From the NCBI GenBank assembly GCA_045132035.1, contig JBGURM010000034.1, positions 1 through 12,215 of the forward strand: a stretch of DNA of 12,215 bases. The letters are read 5' to 3'. Made by a program: the position numbers and the translations under genes. Numbering within the stretch: position 1 is the first letter of the stretch; every line of letters starts with the position of its first letter. The notes beneath the pieces are model-generated. The model did no database searches, was not told where the DNA came from, and saw nothing but the letters and a program-made list of their open reading frames with translations. Of the stretch, positions 7,515-12,215 are shown in pieces. This DNA is from UBA2450 sp045132035. GTDB taxonomy: Bacteria > Bacillota_I > Bacilli_A > RFN20 > CAG-826.

Positions 7515-7841
7515 ATGAAAACACAATTCAACGAGTGGGTTGCTACACTCTCGCAAAAATATAAGCAATCACAGATTAAAGCCGAATATAGAGTTAACTC
7601 TGAACTAATCAAATTCTATTTTGAATTAGGAAAGGAAATAAATGACTCTAATTATAAGAAAGAATATGGCAATAGTTTCTTTGTAAAACTAAGTGATGAA
7701 CTTAAAAAATCACTGCCAAATACCACGGGATTTTCAGCAAGAAATTTGGAATATATTGAATCTTTCTATATGAATATAGAAAGATTTTGCCACAAGTTGT
7801 GGCAAAATTTGACAATTAAAAAATTGGCACTATATTATTAG
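7515..7841 (+). pseudogene. Truncated DUF1016/YhcG-type N-terminal domain gene
   Basis: Encodes 108 residues from the ATG at 7515, which follows GAAAGGAAA at SD distance; a GTG at 7491 is less likely. The sequence resembles the N-terminal helical domain of DUF1016 (YhcG-type) proteins: W..L...Y.QSQIKA, VNSELIKFYFELGKEI, KKEYGNSFFVKLSDELKKSLP and GFSARNLEYIESFY. Full-length members are about 330-370 residues and carry a C-terminal PD-(D/E)XK-type nuclease domain; that whole part is missing. The similarity fades at about residue 90, exactly where a 25-bp palindrome lies, and the last 18 residues (RFCHKLWQNLTIKKLALYY) look unrelated. No continuation appears in the other frames downstream. Such genes often sit in type I restriction loci or mobile islands; none is visible here. 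It is most likely a remnant, although a short expressed domain is possible. Confidence 0.65.
7784..7808. repeat. 25-bp palindrome at the break of the DUF1016 fragment
   Basis: Two perfect 12-base arms, ATTTTGCCACAA (7784-7795) and TTGTGGCAAAAT (7797-7808), around a single G. No T-run follows, so it is not an obvious terminator. It could be a recombination or insertion scar, or an operator-like site. Confidence 0.75.
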
Positions 7842-7925
7842 AAAAATACGGAATAAAATAGTGGCAAACTGAATAAAAGTGGAGTCTTTTACATTCTTTA
7901 CGATTGTGATCGTTTCTACTTTTTT

Positions 7926-7953
7926 AAAAAAATAAAAAACTCCCGAAAGAGTT
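7926..7953 (-). terminator. Terminator ending RNA B
   Basis: Minus strand AACTC (7953-7949), loop TTTCGG, GAGTT (7942-7938), followed by TTTT, A and a run of seven T. The long U-tract fixes the transcribed strand of RNA B as minus. Confidence 0.75.
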
Positions 7954-8145
7954 AGTCTATAAGCAGACACAGGTCCCAACCAGAAAGCTGTTGCTTTAGG
8001 AATGCTTATATTTGTGTATTCAACTATACGTCTATAGTTTGGGAGATACACCATCATAATCCGACGCCCATCCTGATGAGCTATTGCATGTCCGCTAGAC
8101 GGATTATCTTGTGTGTGAGCAAACTAGTATTCAGGAGTCACACTT
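7926..8145 (-). ncRNA. RNA B: pseudoknotted structured RNA candidate downstream of tRNA-Trp
   Basis: Read on the minus strand, this gene-free stretch holds four successive helices. P1 is GTGTGA/TCACAC (8143-8138/8118-8113). P2 is ATAATCCG/CGGATTAT (8107-8100/8063-8056), with internal hairpins including GCTCAT/ATGGGC (8081-8076/8071-8066). P3 is GTGTAT/ATACAC (8051-8046/8019-8014), enclosing AACTATA/TATAGTT (8039-8033/8028-8022). P4 is TATAAGCA/TGCTTATA (8010-8003/7965-7958), enclosing AAAGC/GCTTT (7997-7993/7988-7984). TCCCAA in P3 (8044-8039) is complementary to TTGGGA in P4 (7979-7974), a likely long-range pseudoknot. A terminator with a long T-run ends it at about 7926. No convincing own promoter is seen, so it may be processed from the yqeY/tRNA-Trp transcript. 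It does not match tmRNA, 6S, RNase P or SRP RNA as I know them. Confidence 0.55.
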
Positions 8146-8179
8146 AATCAAAGAGGGGTCATCCTCAATTGAACTGTTT

Positions 8180-8253
8180 TGGCAGGGGCAGTAGGAATCG
8201 AACCCACATTAACGGTTTTGGAGACCGCTGTACTGCCGTTGTACGATGCCCCT
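8180..8253 (-). tRNA. tRNA-Trp (anticodon CCA)
   Basis: A complete cloverleaf of 74 bases including an encoded 3' CCA. The acceptor AGGGGCA (8253-8247) pairs with TGCCCCT (8190-8184); the discriminator is G (8183), followed by CCA (8182-8180). The anticodon arm has loop CTCCAAA with anticodon CCA, and the T arm has GGTTCGATTCC. Since CCA reads only UGG, the gene supports standard tryptophan decoding. It lies 31 bases downstream of the yqeY stop on the same strand, with no terminator between, so the two are probably co-transcribed. RNA B begins about 35 bases further on. Confidence 0.97.
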
Positions 8254-8284
8254 AGATATCGATGACTTAGTCACCGAATATTGA

Positions 8285-8707
8285 TTATAAACTACGAAGG
8301 ACCGAGTTGACAAGAGACATATCAACTTGACCTGCATAATTTGTCTTGAAATGTTTCATTACAGATGGAACACTCTTGTCCTCTAATGAGTTAATAATAC
8401 TTCTAATTTCTTCTTCACTTAATTGTTTTGGAAGATAAGCATTTAAGATTGCTTCTTGACGTGCAATATTATCCGCTCTTTCTTGGTTATTAACTTTTAA
8501 ATAGCCTTCTTTTTCATCCGCTAATTCTTTAAGTGTTTTTTGAATAATTGCGAGTAATTCTTTATCGCCAATCTCTTTTCCAGCAGCTTTAAGTTCAACT
8601 TCTTGGAGTTTGTATTTATTCATAACTACAGAAAGAACGCCTCTAGCAACTACATCTTTTGTTTTAAGAGCCTCAATATTTGCGGCTTTAATTTGATCGA
8701 TTAACAT
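8285..8707 (-). CDS. yqeY: GatB/YqeY-domain protein
   Basis: A small cytoplasmic helical protein of 140 residues, the usual YqeY length. It is related to the C-terminal tRNA-binding tail domain of GatB, the amidotransferase subunit that acts on mischarged Glu-tRNA(Gln)/Asp-tRNA(Asn). The role of the stand-alone protein is not well established. Family features are the N-terminus MLIDQIKAANIEALKTKD, the central ELLAIIQKTLKELADEKEGYLK and ERADNIARQEAILNAYLPKQLSEEE segments, and a C-terminal SVMKHFKTNYAGQVDMSLVNSVL. The ATG at 8707 is the likely start: GGGGG (8716-8720) lies 8 bases upstream as the SD. An upstream GTG at 8722 would place that SD inside the coding region. The gene sits between tRNA-Lys and tRNA-Trp on the same strand, which fits a tRNA-related job. 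Confidence 0.92.
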   Translation of the reverse strand: MLIDQIKAANIEALKTKDVVARGVLSVVMNKYKLQEVELKAAGKEIGDKELLAIIQKTLKELADEKEGYLKVNNQERADNIARQEAILNAYLPKQLSEEEIRSIINSLEDKSVPSVMKHFKTNYAGQVDMSLVNSVLRSL

Positions 8708-8738
8708 TTTAATTACCCCCACAGTGATTTATAGTATA

Positions 8739-8760
8739 AACCCCGTCTAATGACGGGGTT
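8739..8760. terminator. Hairpin between tRNA-Lys and yqeY, probable weak terminator
   Basis: Perfect 9-bp stem AACCCCGTC/GACGGGGTT (8739-8747/8752-8760) with a 4-base loop, 10 bases past the tRNA-Lys 3' end. On the minus strand the T-tract after it is broken (TTTATACTAT), so termination may be partial and allow read-through into yqeY. Confidence 0.6.
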
Positions 8761-8770
8761 ATTAGTTAGA

Positions 8771-8846
8771 TGGTGATCCCTAAAGGATTCGAACCTTTGA
8801 CCCAATGATTAAGAGTCATTTGCTCTACCAGCTGAGCTAAGGGACC
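8771..8846 (-). tRNA. tRNA-Lys (anticodon CTT)
   Basis: A complete cloverleaf of 76 bases with an encoded CCA. Acceptor GGTCCCT (8846-8840) pairs with AGGGATC (8781-8775) with one G-U; the discriminator is A (8774), then CCA (8773-8771). The D arm is TAGCTCAGCTGGTAGAGCA, the anticodon loop CTCTTAA carries CTT, and the T arm is GGTTCGAATCC. It decodes AAG. It has its own promoter about 8 bases upstream of the mature 5' end. Confidence 0.97.
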
Positions 8847-8850
8847 AACT

Positions 8851-8903
8851 AGCGAGAATAAATATAAACTATTTAGATATTCAAATCAAGCATTATTCTC
8901 GCT
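8851..8903. repeat. 11-bp inverted repeat flanking the tRNA-Lys promoter
   Basis: AGCGAGAATAA (8851-8861) and its perfect complement TTATTCTCGCT (8893-8903) enclose 31 bases that hold the -35 and most of the -10 of the tRNA promoter. It also lies just past the ATPase stop, where it could form a 3' hairpin on that transcript, but no T-run follows on the minus strand. Confidence 0.7.
8861..8889 (-). promoter_or_regulatory. Promoter of tRNA-Lys
   Basis: On the minus strand, TTGATT (8889-8884), a 17-bp spacer and TATATT (8866-8861) give a predicted start near 8854, leaving a leader of about 8 bases before the tRNA. Confidence 0.65.
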
Positions 8904-8917
8904 TATAAATAAATTAA

Positions 8918-11704
8918 TTATTTAGTTTTTCTTTTTTTGACGATGAATTTGATTAACACTTCAATCTCATGCGCCACAAGTGGAACAAAGGCTGCTGCTG
9001 CAGTAATACCCCATTCAACTCCGCTTAATGGTGAAGTCTTAAAGACTTGTTGAACTCCTGGAGTAAGGACAACGAAGAATTGTAATCCAACACCAAGAAC
9101 AAACGCTAATAACATCATCCAGTTCTTGTTTGCAAAGACTTTGAAGGCACTATGTTGAGTGCTGCTCATACAAACCATGTGGATTAATTCAGCAAATCCT
9201 AAAGCAGTAAATGACATAGTTTGGGCTTGCATTAAGATTTGAGAACCAGTTTGATTAGCGGTTCCAATAATTGTTTCTTTAAAATCAGCAATGTGAGAGA
9301 TTGTACTATAATCAGTAATTCCATTAAGCCAGAAGGCACTTAAGTAGGCAATAATGACCGCAATTGTAATAAATGAGCCGTGCATTATTGTGTCAACTAA
9401 ACCACCATGAGCGAATATTGTTTCGTTTGGATTACGTGGTTTTTCCTTCATGATTCCCTTATCTTTTGGATCCATACCTAAGGCAATAGCAGGTAAGGAG
9501 TCAGTGATTAAGTTAATCCATAATAAGTGGATTGCGATAAATGGAGTTTCAAATCCAATAAGAATGATGAAGAACATAACAAGGACTTCGGCAATATTAC
9601 TTGAAAGAAGGAAAATAATGGTTTTCTTAATGTTTGTAAAGATACTTCTACCTTCTTCAACTGCTTTTTCAATAGAAGCAAAGTTATCATCAGCAAGAAC
9701 CATATCTGCAGCACCTTTAGCAACATCAGTGCCAGTAATACCCATAGCAATACCAATATCAGCAGCTTTTAAGCTTGGTGCGTCATTAACACCATCACCC
9801 GTCATCGCACAAATATTTCCATTTGCCTTAAAGGCTTTAACGATATTTGTTTTATTTTCTGGAGAAACACGAGCAAACACTCTTGTGTGTTTAACGAGTT
9901 CTCTTAATTCTTCTTCATTTAAGTTATCAATGTCTTTGCCCATGACACATTGATCAATGCTTTCAGCAATACCAAGTTCTTTAGCAATTGCAAAGGCAGT
10001 ATCTTTATGGTCACCAGTAATCATAATTGTAGTAATACCAGCGGTTTTAAACTTCTCAACTGCAGGTTTTGCTTCTGGTCTAGCTGGGTCAATCATTGCG
10101 ACTAAACCAACAAAGACTAAATCTTTTTCATCAATAACATCTTTATGGTTATAGGCTAAAGCAAGAACACGTAACGCTCTAAAGGAGAAGTCACTATTAA
10201 CTTCATAGATACGTTTAATATCTTTATCAGTAATTGGTCTTTCTTTGCCGTTTTCTAAGATATATTTTGTGTTCGCTAAGATGGAATCAAGAGCTCCTTT
10301 CGTGTAGGTAATCGTCTCTTTTCCGTTTTGATGCTTAGTGGACATCATTTTTCTAACAGAATCAAATGGAAGTTCATCAATTCTTGGAGTGGCCTTTTCT
10401 AGGTCGCTCTTATGCATATCAAAGTCATTACCTAAAACGACTAAAGCAATTTCTGTTGGATCACCAAATAATCCTTCATCCACTGTCGCGTTAGAACATA
10501 ATGACATACCTTTAGCTAATAATTTGAGTTCTTCATTCTTGTGGTCTTTAGCAAATTCTTCTCTTTTAAAGAATGTATCATCAGCATAAGCTTCTAAAAC
10601 TGTCATCTTGTTTTGAGTTAATGTACCAGTTTTATCAGAACAAACGATACTAACAGCGCCTAATGTTTCAACAGAAGGTAACTTCTTAACGATTGTGTTA
10701 ACTTTAACCATTCTTTGAACGCCAATTGATAAAACAATCGTCACAACCGCAGCCAAACCTTCAGGAATAGCGGCAACCGCTAAAGCGATAGATTCAAGAA
10801 CTGCGTCAATCCATTTATCGATATTAGAACCGTTTTGTCTAGCAACAATCCAAATGATTTCAACAACTAAAACTGCAATAACAATCGCTAATGTTAATAA
10901 ACCTAAGAACTTAGATAATTTAGATAAAACCTTTTGTAATGGTGTTTCTTCATCTTCACTAGTGTCAAGCGCCTTAGCGATTTTACCAATTTCGGTCTTC
11001 ATTCCAGTCGCGACAACAACACCTTTACCTCTACCATAACTAACAGGGGTAGACATATATGCAAGATTGACTCTATCACCAACAGCAACACTTTCAGAGA
11101 ATGTCACTTTGCTATCTTTTTCAACAGGAACACTTTCTCCAGTTAATGAAGATTCATCACATTTTAAGTTAACAGCCTCAATTAAACGGAGGTCCGCGCC
11201 AATCGTGTCACCTTCTTCAAGAACAACAACATCACCAACGACTAATTCGCTAGATTTGACTTTAAATCTTTTACCATCTCTAATAACTGTACTTTCTGGT
11301 GAAGATAATTGTTTTAAAGCGTCTAATGATGTTTGAGCTTTAATCTCTTGAACAGTGCCAATAACGGAATTAAGGATAATAACCGCTAAGATAATAATGA
11401 TATCTGGCCAGTCACCAACATTTAAGAAGTCAAACGAACCATGTTTAACAGTTTCATAGATTGAAACACCAATCGTAATAGCGACCGCACCAAAAAGAAC
11501 ATAAATCATTGGGTTCGCCATTTGTTCAAAGAAGATTCTAATCCATGATTTTTTCTTTTCTTCTTGTAACTTGTTTGGACCGAATTTCGCTAATCTACTA
11601 GCGGCTTCTTCGCTAGACAATCCTTTTTCTGGATCTGTTTCAAGCAATTTCAAAACTTCCGAGTCACTTACGGTCTCAAACTCTTTCTCTTTTAATTCAT
11701 CCAT
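8918..11704 (-). CDS. P2A-type cation-transporting ATPase (Ca2+/Mn2+ exporter type)
   Basis: ATP-driven membrane pump of 928 residues, normal for SERCA/PMCA-like bacterial ATPases. All core motifs are present: cation-ATPase N-terminal domain (about 10-75), TGES actuator loop (188-191), PEGL in M4 (E315), CSDKTGTLT with phosphorylated D357, KGA nucleotide-binding Lys (about K469), TGD (563-565) and GDGVNDAP (from 636). About ten membrane segments are visible. SERCA-like cation residues are conserved in M5 (SSNIAEV, N703 and E706) and M6 (WINLITDSLP, N731, T734 and D735); E839 in M8 is a candidate for the remaining ligand. The start at 11704 has AAGGAG 7 bases upstream; a TTG-initiated extension to 11731 would translate the SD itself. 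It lies directly downstream of a yybP-ykoY Mn2+ riboswitch, so, as for Lactococcus YoaB and pneumococcal CaxP/MgtA, Mn2+ and/or Ca2+ export is the best inference. Ion selectivity cannot be proven from sequence. Confidence 0.95.
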   Translation of the reverse strand: MDELKEKEFETVSDSEVLKLLETDPEKGLSSEEAASRLAKFGPNKLQEEKKKSWIRIFFEQMANPMIYVLFGAVAITIGVSIYETVKHGSFDFLNVGDWPDIIIILAVIILNSVIGTVQEIKAQTSLDALKQLSSPESTVIRDGKRFKVKSSELVVGDVVVLEEGDTIGADLRLIEAVNLKCDESSLTGESVPVEKDSKVTFSESVAVGDRVNLAYMSTPVSYGRGKGVVVATGMKTEIGKIAKALDTSEDEETPLQKVLSKLSKFLGLLTLAIVIAVLVVEIIWIVARQNGSNIDKWIDAVLESIALAVAAIPEGLAAVVTIVLSIGVQRMVKVNTIVKKLPSVETLGAVSIVCSDKTGTLTQNKMTVLEAYADDTFFKREEFAKDHKNEELKLLAKGMSLCSNATVDEGLFGDPTEIALVVLGNDFDMHKSDLEKATPRIDELPFDSVRKMMSTKHQNGKETITYTKGALDSILANTKYILENGKERPITDKDIKRIYEVNSDFSFRALRVLALAYNHKDVIDEKDLVFVGLVAMIDPARPEAKPAVEKFKTAGITTIMITGDHKDTAFAIAKELGIAESIDQCVMGKDIDNLNEEELRELVKHTRVFARVSPENKTNIVKAFKANGNICAMTGDGVNDAPSLKAADIGIAMGITGTDVAKGAADMVLADDNFASIEKAVEEGRSIFTNIKKTIIFLLSSNIAEVLVMFFIILIGFETPFIAIHLLWINLITDSLPAIALGMDPKDKGIMKEKPRNPNETIFAHGGLVDTIMHGSFITIAVIIAYLSAFWLNGITDYSTISHIADFKETIIGTANQTGSQILMQAQTMSFTALGFAELIHMVCMSSTQHSAFKVFANKNWMMLLAFVLGVGLQFFVVLTPGVQQVFKTSPLSGVEWGITAAAAFVPLVAHEIEVLIKFIVKKRKTK

Positions 11705-11728
11705 ATAAAAACTCCTTCGGTAAGTAAT

Positions 11729-11813
11729 CAAAGGTCTTGCTCCTTGTCGGTCTATGATCCGGATAGCGATGCTATCGTGTTGACGAATTCATAGATTTGC
11801 TACTCCCCGTTTG
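11729..11813 (-). promoter_or_regulatory. yybP-ykoY manganese riboswitch aptamer
   Basis: The minus strand shows the two signature blocks of this family at the expected spacing: GGGGAGTAGC (from 11808) and GGAGCAAGACCTTTG (ending at 11729). P1 forms from CAAACGG and CCTTTG with one bulge. Between them lies the arm ATCTATGA/TCATAGA and the hairpin CGATAGC/GCTATC. No terminator separates it from the ATG. CCTT of the P1 3' strand is complementary to AAGG in the ATPase SD (11712-11717). The likely mechanism is therefore translational: without Mn2+ the SD is paired, and Mn2+ binding stabilises P1 and frees it. The family's Mn2+ sensing is established; the switching model here is inference. Confidence 0.9.
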
Positions 11814-11826
11814 GATTAACAAACAT

Positions 11827-11855
11827 ATTGTATCAATTAATTGATAAAGCAACAA
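11827..11855 (-). promoter_or_regulatory. Promoter of the riboswitch-ATPase unit, with a palindrome in the spacer
   Basis: On the minus strand, TTGTTG (11855-11850), a 17-bp spacer and TACAAT (11832-11827, 5 of 6) predict a start near 11820, just before the aptamer. A perfect 16-bp palindrome (11831-11846, TATCAATTAATTGATA) fills most of the spacer and touches the -10, a typical operator position. Confidence 0.6.
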
Positions 11856-11874
11856 TATAATAATGAGTAAGTAA

Positions 11875-11896
11875 CAAAAAATGACTCAAAGAGTCA
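11875..11896 (-). terminator. Terminator of RNA C
   Basis: Minus strand TGACTC (11896-11891), loop TTT, GAGTCA (11887-11882), then a run of T (11881-11876). Confidence 0.8.
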
Positions 11897-11995
11897 CAAT
11901 TTGTTTGTCAGCCAGAGCAGTTAACATTCTGGATCGCTGCATCCATTCCCTAAGGAATGCGTCGTGGTCGTACACTGGTTCTCCACCTCTGACAA
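11875..11995 (-). ncRNA. RNA C: compact structured small RNA of unknown family
   Basis: A stand-alone unit of about 118 bases. The predicted transcription start (about 11993) coincides with the 5' strand of a closing helix TTGTCAG/CTGACAA (11995-11989/11911-11905). Inside are CATTCC-TTAG-GGAATG (11959-11954/11949-11944) and CCAGA/TCTGG (11932-11928/11916-11912). Downstream, TGACTC-TTT-GAGTCA (11896-11882) followed by six T forms a terminator. It ends before the promoter of the riboswitch-ATPase unit, so it is either an independent small RNA or a terminated leader whose read-through would reach the ATPase. It lacks the GGAA-tetraloop signature of SRP RNA and any riboswitch core I recognise. 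There is no credible reading frame. Confidence 0.6.
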
Positions 11996-11999
11996 TGAT

Positions 12000-12028
12000 A
12001 TTATATCAAACTTTTGAAAGTTTAATAA
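12000..12028 (-). promoter_or_regulatory. Promoter of RNA C
   Basis: On the minus strand a perfect -10 TATAAT (12005-12000) is preceded by a 17-bp spacer and a weak -35 TTATTA (12028-12023). The spacer contains an inverted repeat AAACTTT-N2-AAAGTTT (12008-12023), which may bind a regulator. Confidence 0.6.
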
Positions 12029-12051
12029 CGTTGTTTTCACATAATAAATAT

Positions 12052-12087
12052 GGGGCTGTTAAGAAACCTAAAAGGTGACTTAGCCCC
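12052..12087 (+). repeat. Imperfect hairpin, possible terminal end of an insertion sequence
   Basis: GGGGCT (12052-12057) pairs with AGCCCC (12082-12087), extended by AAG/CTT with a 3-base bulge and an inner ACCT/AGGT pair. GGGGCTGTTAAGAAACC resembles the GRGGCTGT-type ends of several Firmicutes insertion sequences. On the plus strand the hairpin is followed by TTTTAATTT, so it could instead act as a terminator. The other end is outside the window. Confidence 0.35.
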
Positions 12088-12099
12088 TTTTAATTTACG

Positions 12100-12140
12100 A
12101 AAAATAGGTGAAATCGCAAGAAATCACCTATTTTTGTTAC
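12100..12140. terminator. Perfect 12-bp hairpin, bidirectional terminator upstream of the right-edge gene
   Basis: AAAAATAGGTGA (12100-12111) and TCACCTATTTTT (12124-12135) are perfectly complementary around a 12-base loop. A-tract and T-tract on both sides would let it stop transcription in either direction. It lies immediately ahead of the edge gene, as in insertion sequences that block read-through into their transposase. Confidence 0.7.
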
Positions 12141-12167
12141 AATACAACTGTTCTATGGAGGTATTGT

Positions 12168-12215
12168 ATGCCTTATTTTACCACAAAACAGTTGGGTTTG
12201 TTTTCTTCCTACCAA
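12168..12215 (+). CDS. N-terminal 16 codons of an unidentified gene, cut by right edge
   Basis: An ATG at 12168 is preceded by a strong SD (ATGGAGGT, about 12154-12161) at normal spacing, and the frame is open to the last base (MPYFTTKQLGLFSSYQ). A TACAAT (12138-12143) could be the -10 of its promoter. I do not recognise the product from 16 residues. The neighbouring hairpins make a transposase possible, but that is a weak inference. Confidence 0.55.
   Translation, partial: MPYFTTKQLGLFSSYQ

Noticed and set aside
7900..7925. Plus-strand terminator after the DUF1016 fragment
   Set aside because: Only a 5-bp stem (ACGAT/ATCGT) with an interrupted T-run several bases away; too weak to report.
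7830..8057. A 75-codon minus-strand frame across RNA B
   Set aside because: No credible ribosome site, and it covers the RNA B helices and terminator; the sequence is better explained as structured RNA.
8066..8100. Hammerhead ribozyme, from a CTGATGAG on the plus strand
   Set aside because: The partner GAAA and a correctly placed cleavage triplet are absent, and the bases belong to helix P2 of RNA B on the other strand.
9450..9953. A 167-codon open frame opposite the ATPase
   Set aside because: It lies antisense to strongly conserved P-type ATPase motifs and shows no domain or start signal; the same applies to the shorter frames opposite the ATPase and the SDR gene.
11905..11995. SRP (4.5S-type) RNA as the identity of RNA C
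   Set aside because: GGAAUGGAUGCAGC is only superficially like the SRP core; the GGAA tetraloop and the asymmetric AGGUC loop are missing.
11881..12078. A 65-codon plus-strand frame across RNA C
   Set aside because: It begins inside the terminator hairpin of RNA C, has no SD site and overlaps RNA C and its promoter.
1..12215. CRISPR array
   Set aside because: No regularly spaced direct repeats were found by eye; the repeats seen are single inverted pairs.

Overview
The window suggests an AT-rich, low-GC Gram-positive bacterium (Bacillota). Evidence: AT-rich codon use, purine-rich Shine-Dalgarno (SD) sites, a yybP-ykoY manganese riboswitch, and tRNA genes with an encoded 3' CCA. Tryptophan is encoded by TGG and every intact gene stops with TAA or TAG, so I see no sign of UGA recoding. 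An uncultured gut Erysipelotrichia/RF39-like lineage would fit, but that placement is a guess from style, not from a marker gene.

Layout. (1) 1-3828, + strand: the end of a surface-polysaccharide cluster, with a GT4 glycosyltransferase cut by the left edge, a Wzx-like flippase with its own promoter, and a second GT4 enzyme translationally overlapped with the flippase. Back-to-back terminators (3827-3882) close it. (2) 3881-7030, - strand: an NAD-dependent epimerase/dehydratase-like protein, a membrane diguanylate cyclase (dCACHE-HAMP-GGDEF), and a small protein with a Nif11-type double-glycine leader fused to a zinc-ribbon-like core. The expected start codon of that small gene appears to be lost. 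(3) 7120-8180: a gene-poor island with two large folded RNA candidates pointing toward each other (RNA A on +, RNA B on -). Between them lies a truncated DUF1016/YhcG-type gene that ends at a 25-bp palindrome. (4) 8180-8846, - strand: tRNA-Trp, yqeY and tRNA-Lys. (5) 8918-11813, - strand: a P2A-type cation ATPase under a Mn2+ riboswitch, which points to Mn2+ and/or Ca2+ export. (6) 11875-12028, - strand: a compact stand-alone RNA (RNA C) with its own promoter and terminator. (7) 12052-12215: a possible insertion-sequence left end with a protective terminator and the first 16 codons of a + strand gene.

The most unusual content is the three folded RNAs that I cannot assign to a family, and the leader/zinc-ribbon small protein. 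The remaining genes are ordinary housekeeping, envelope and signalling functions. All structures were found by eye; no covariance or homology search was run.
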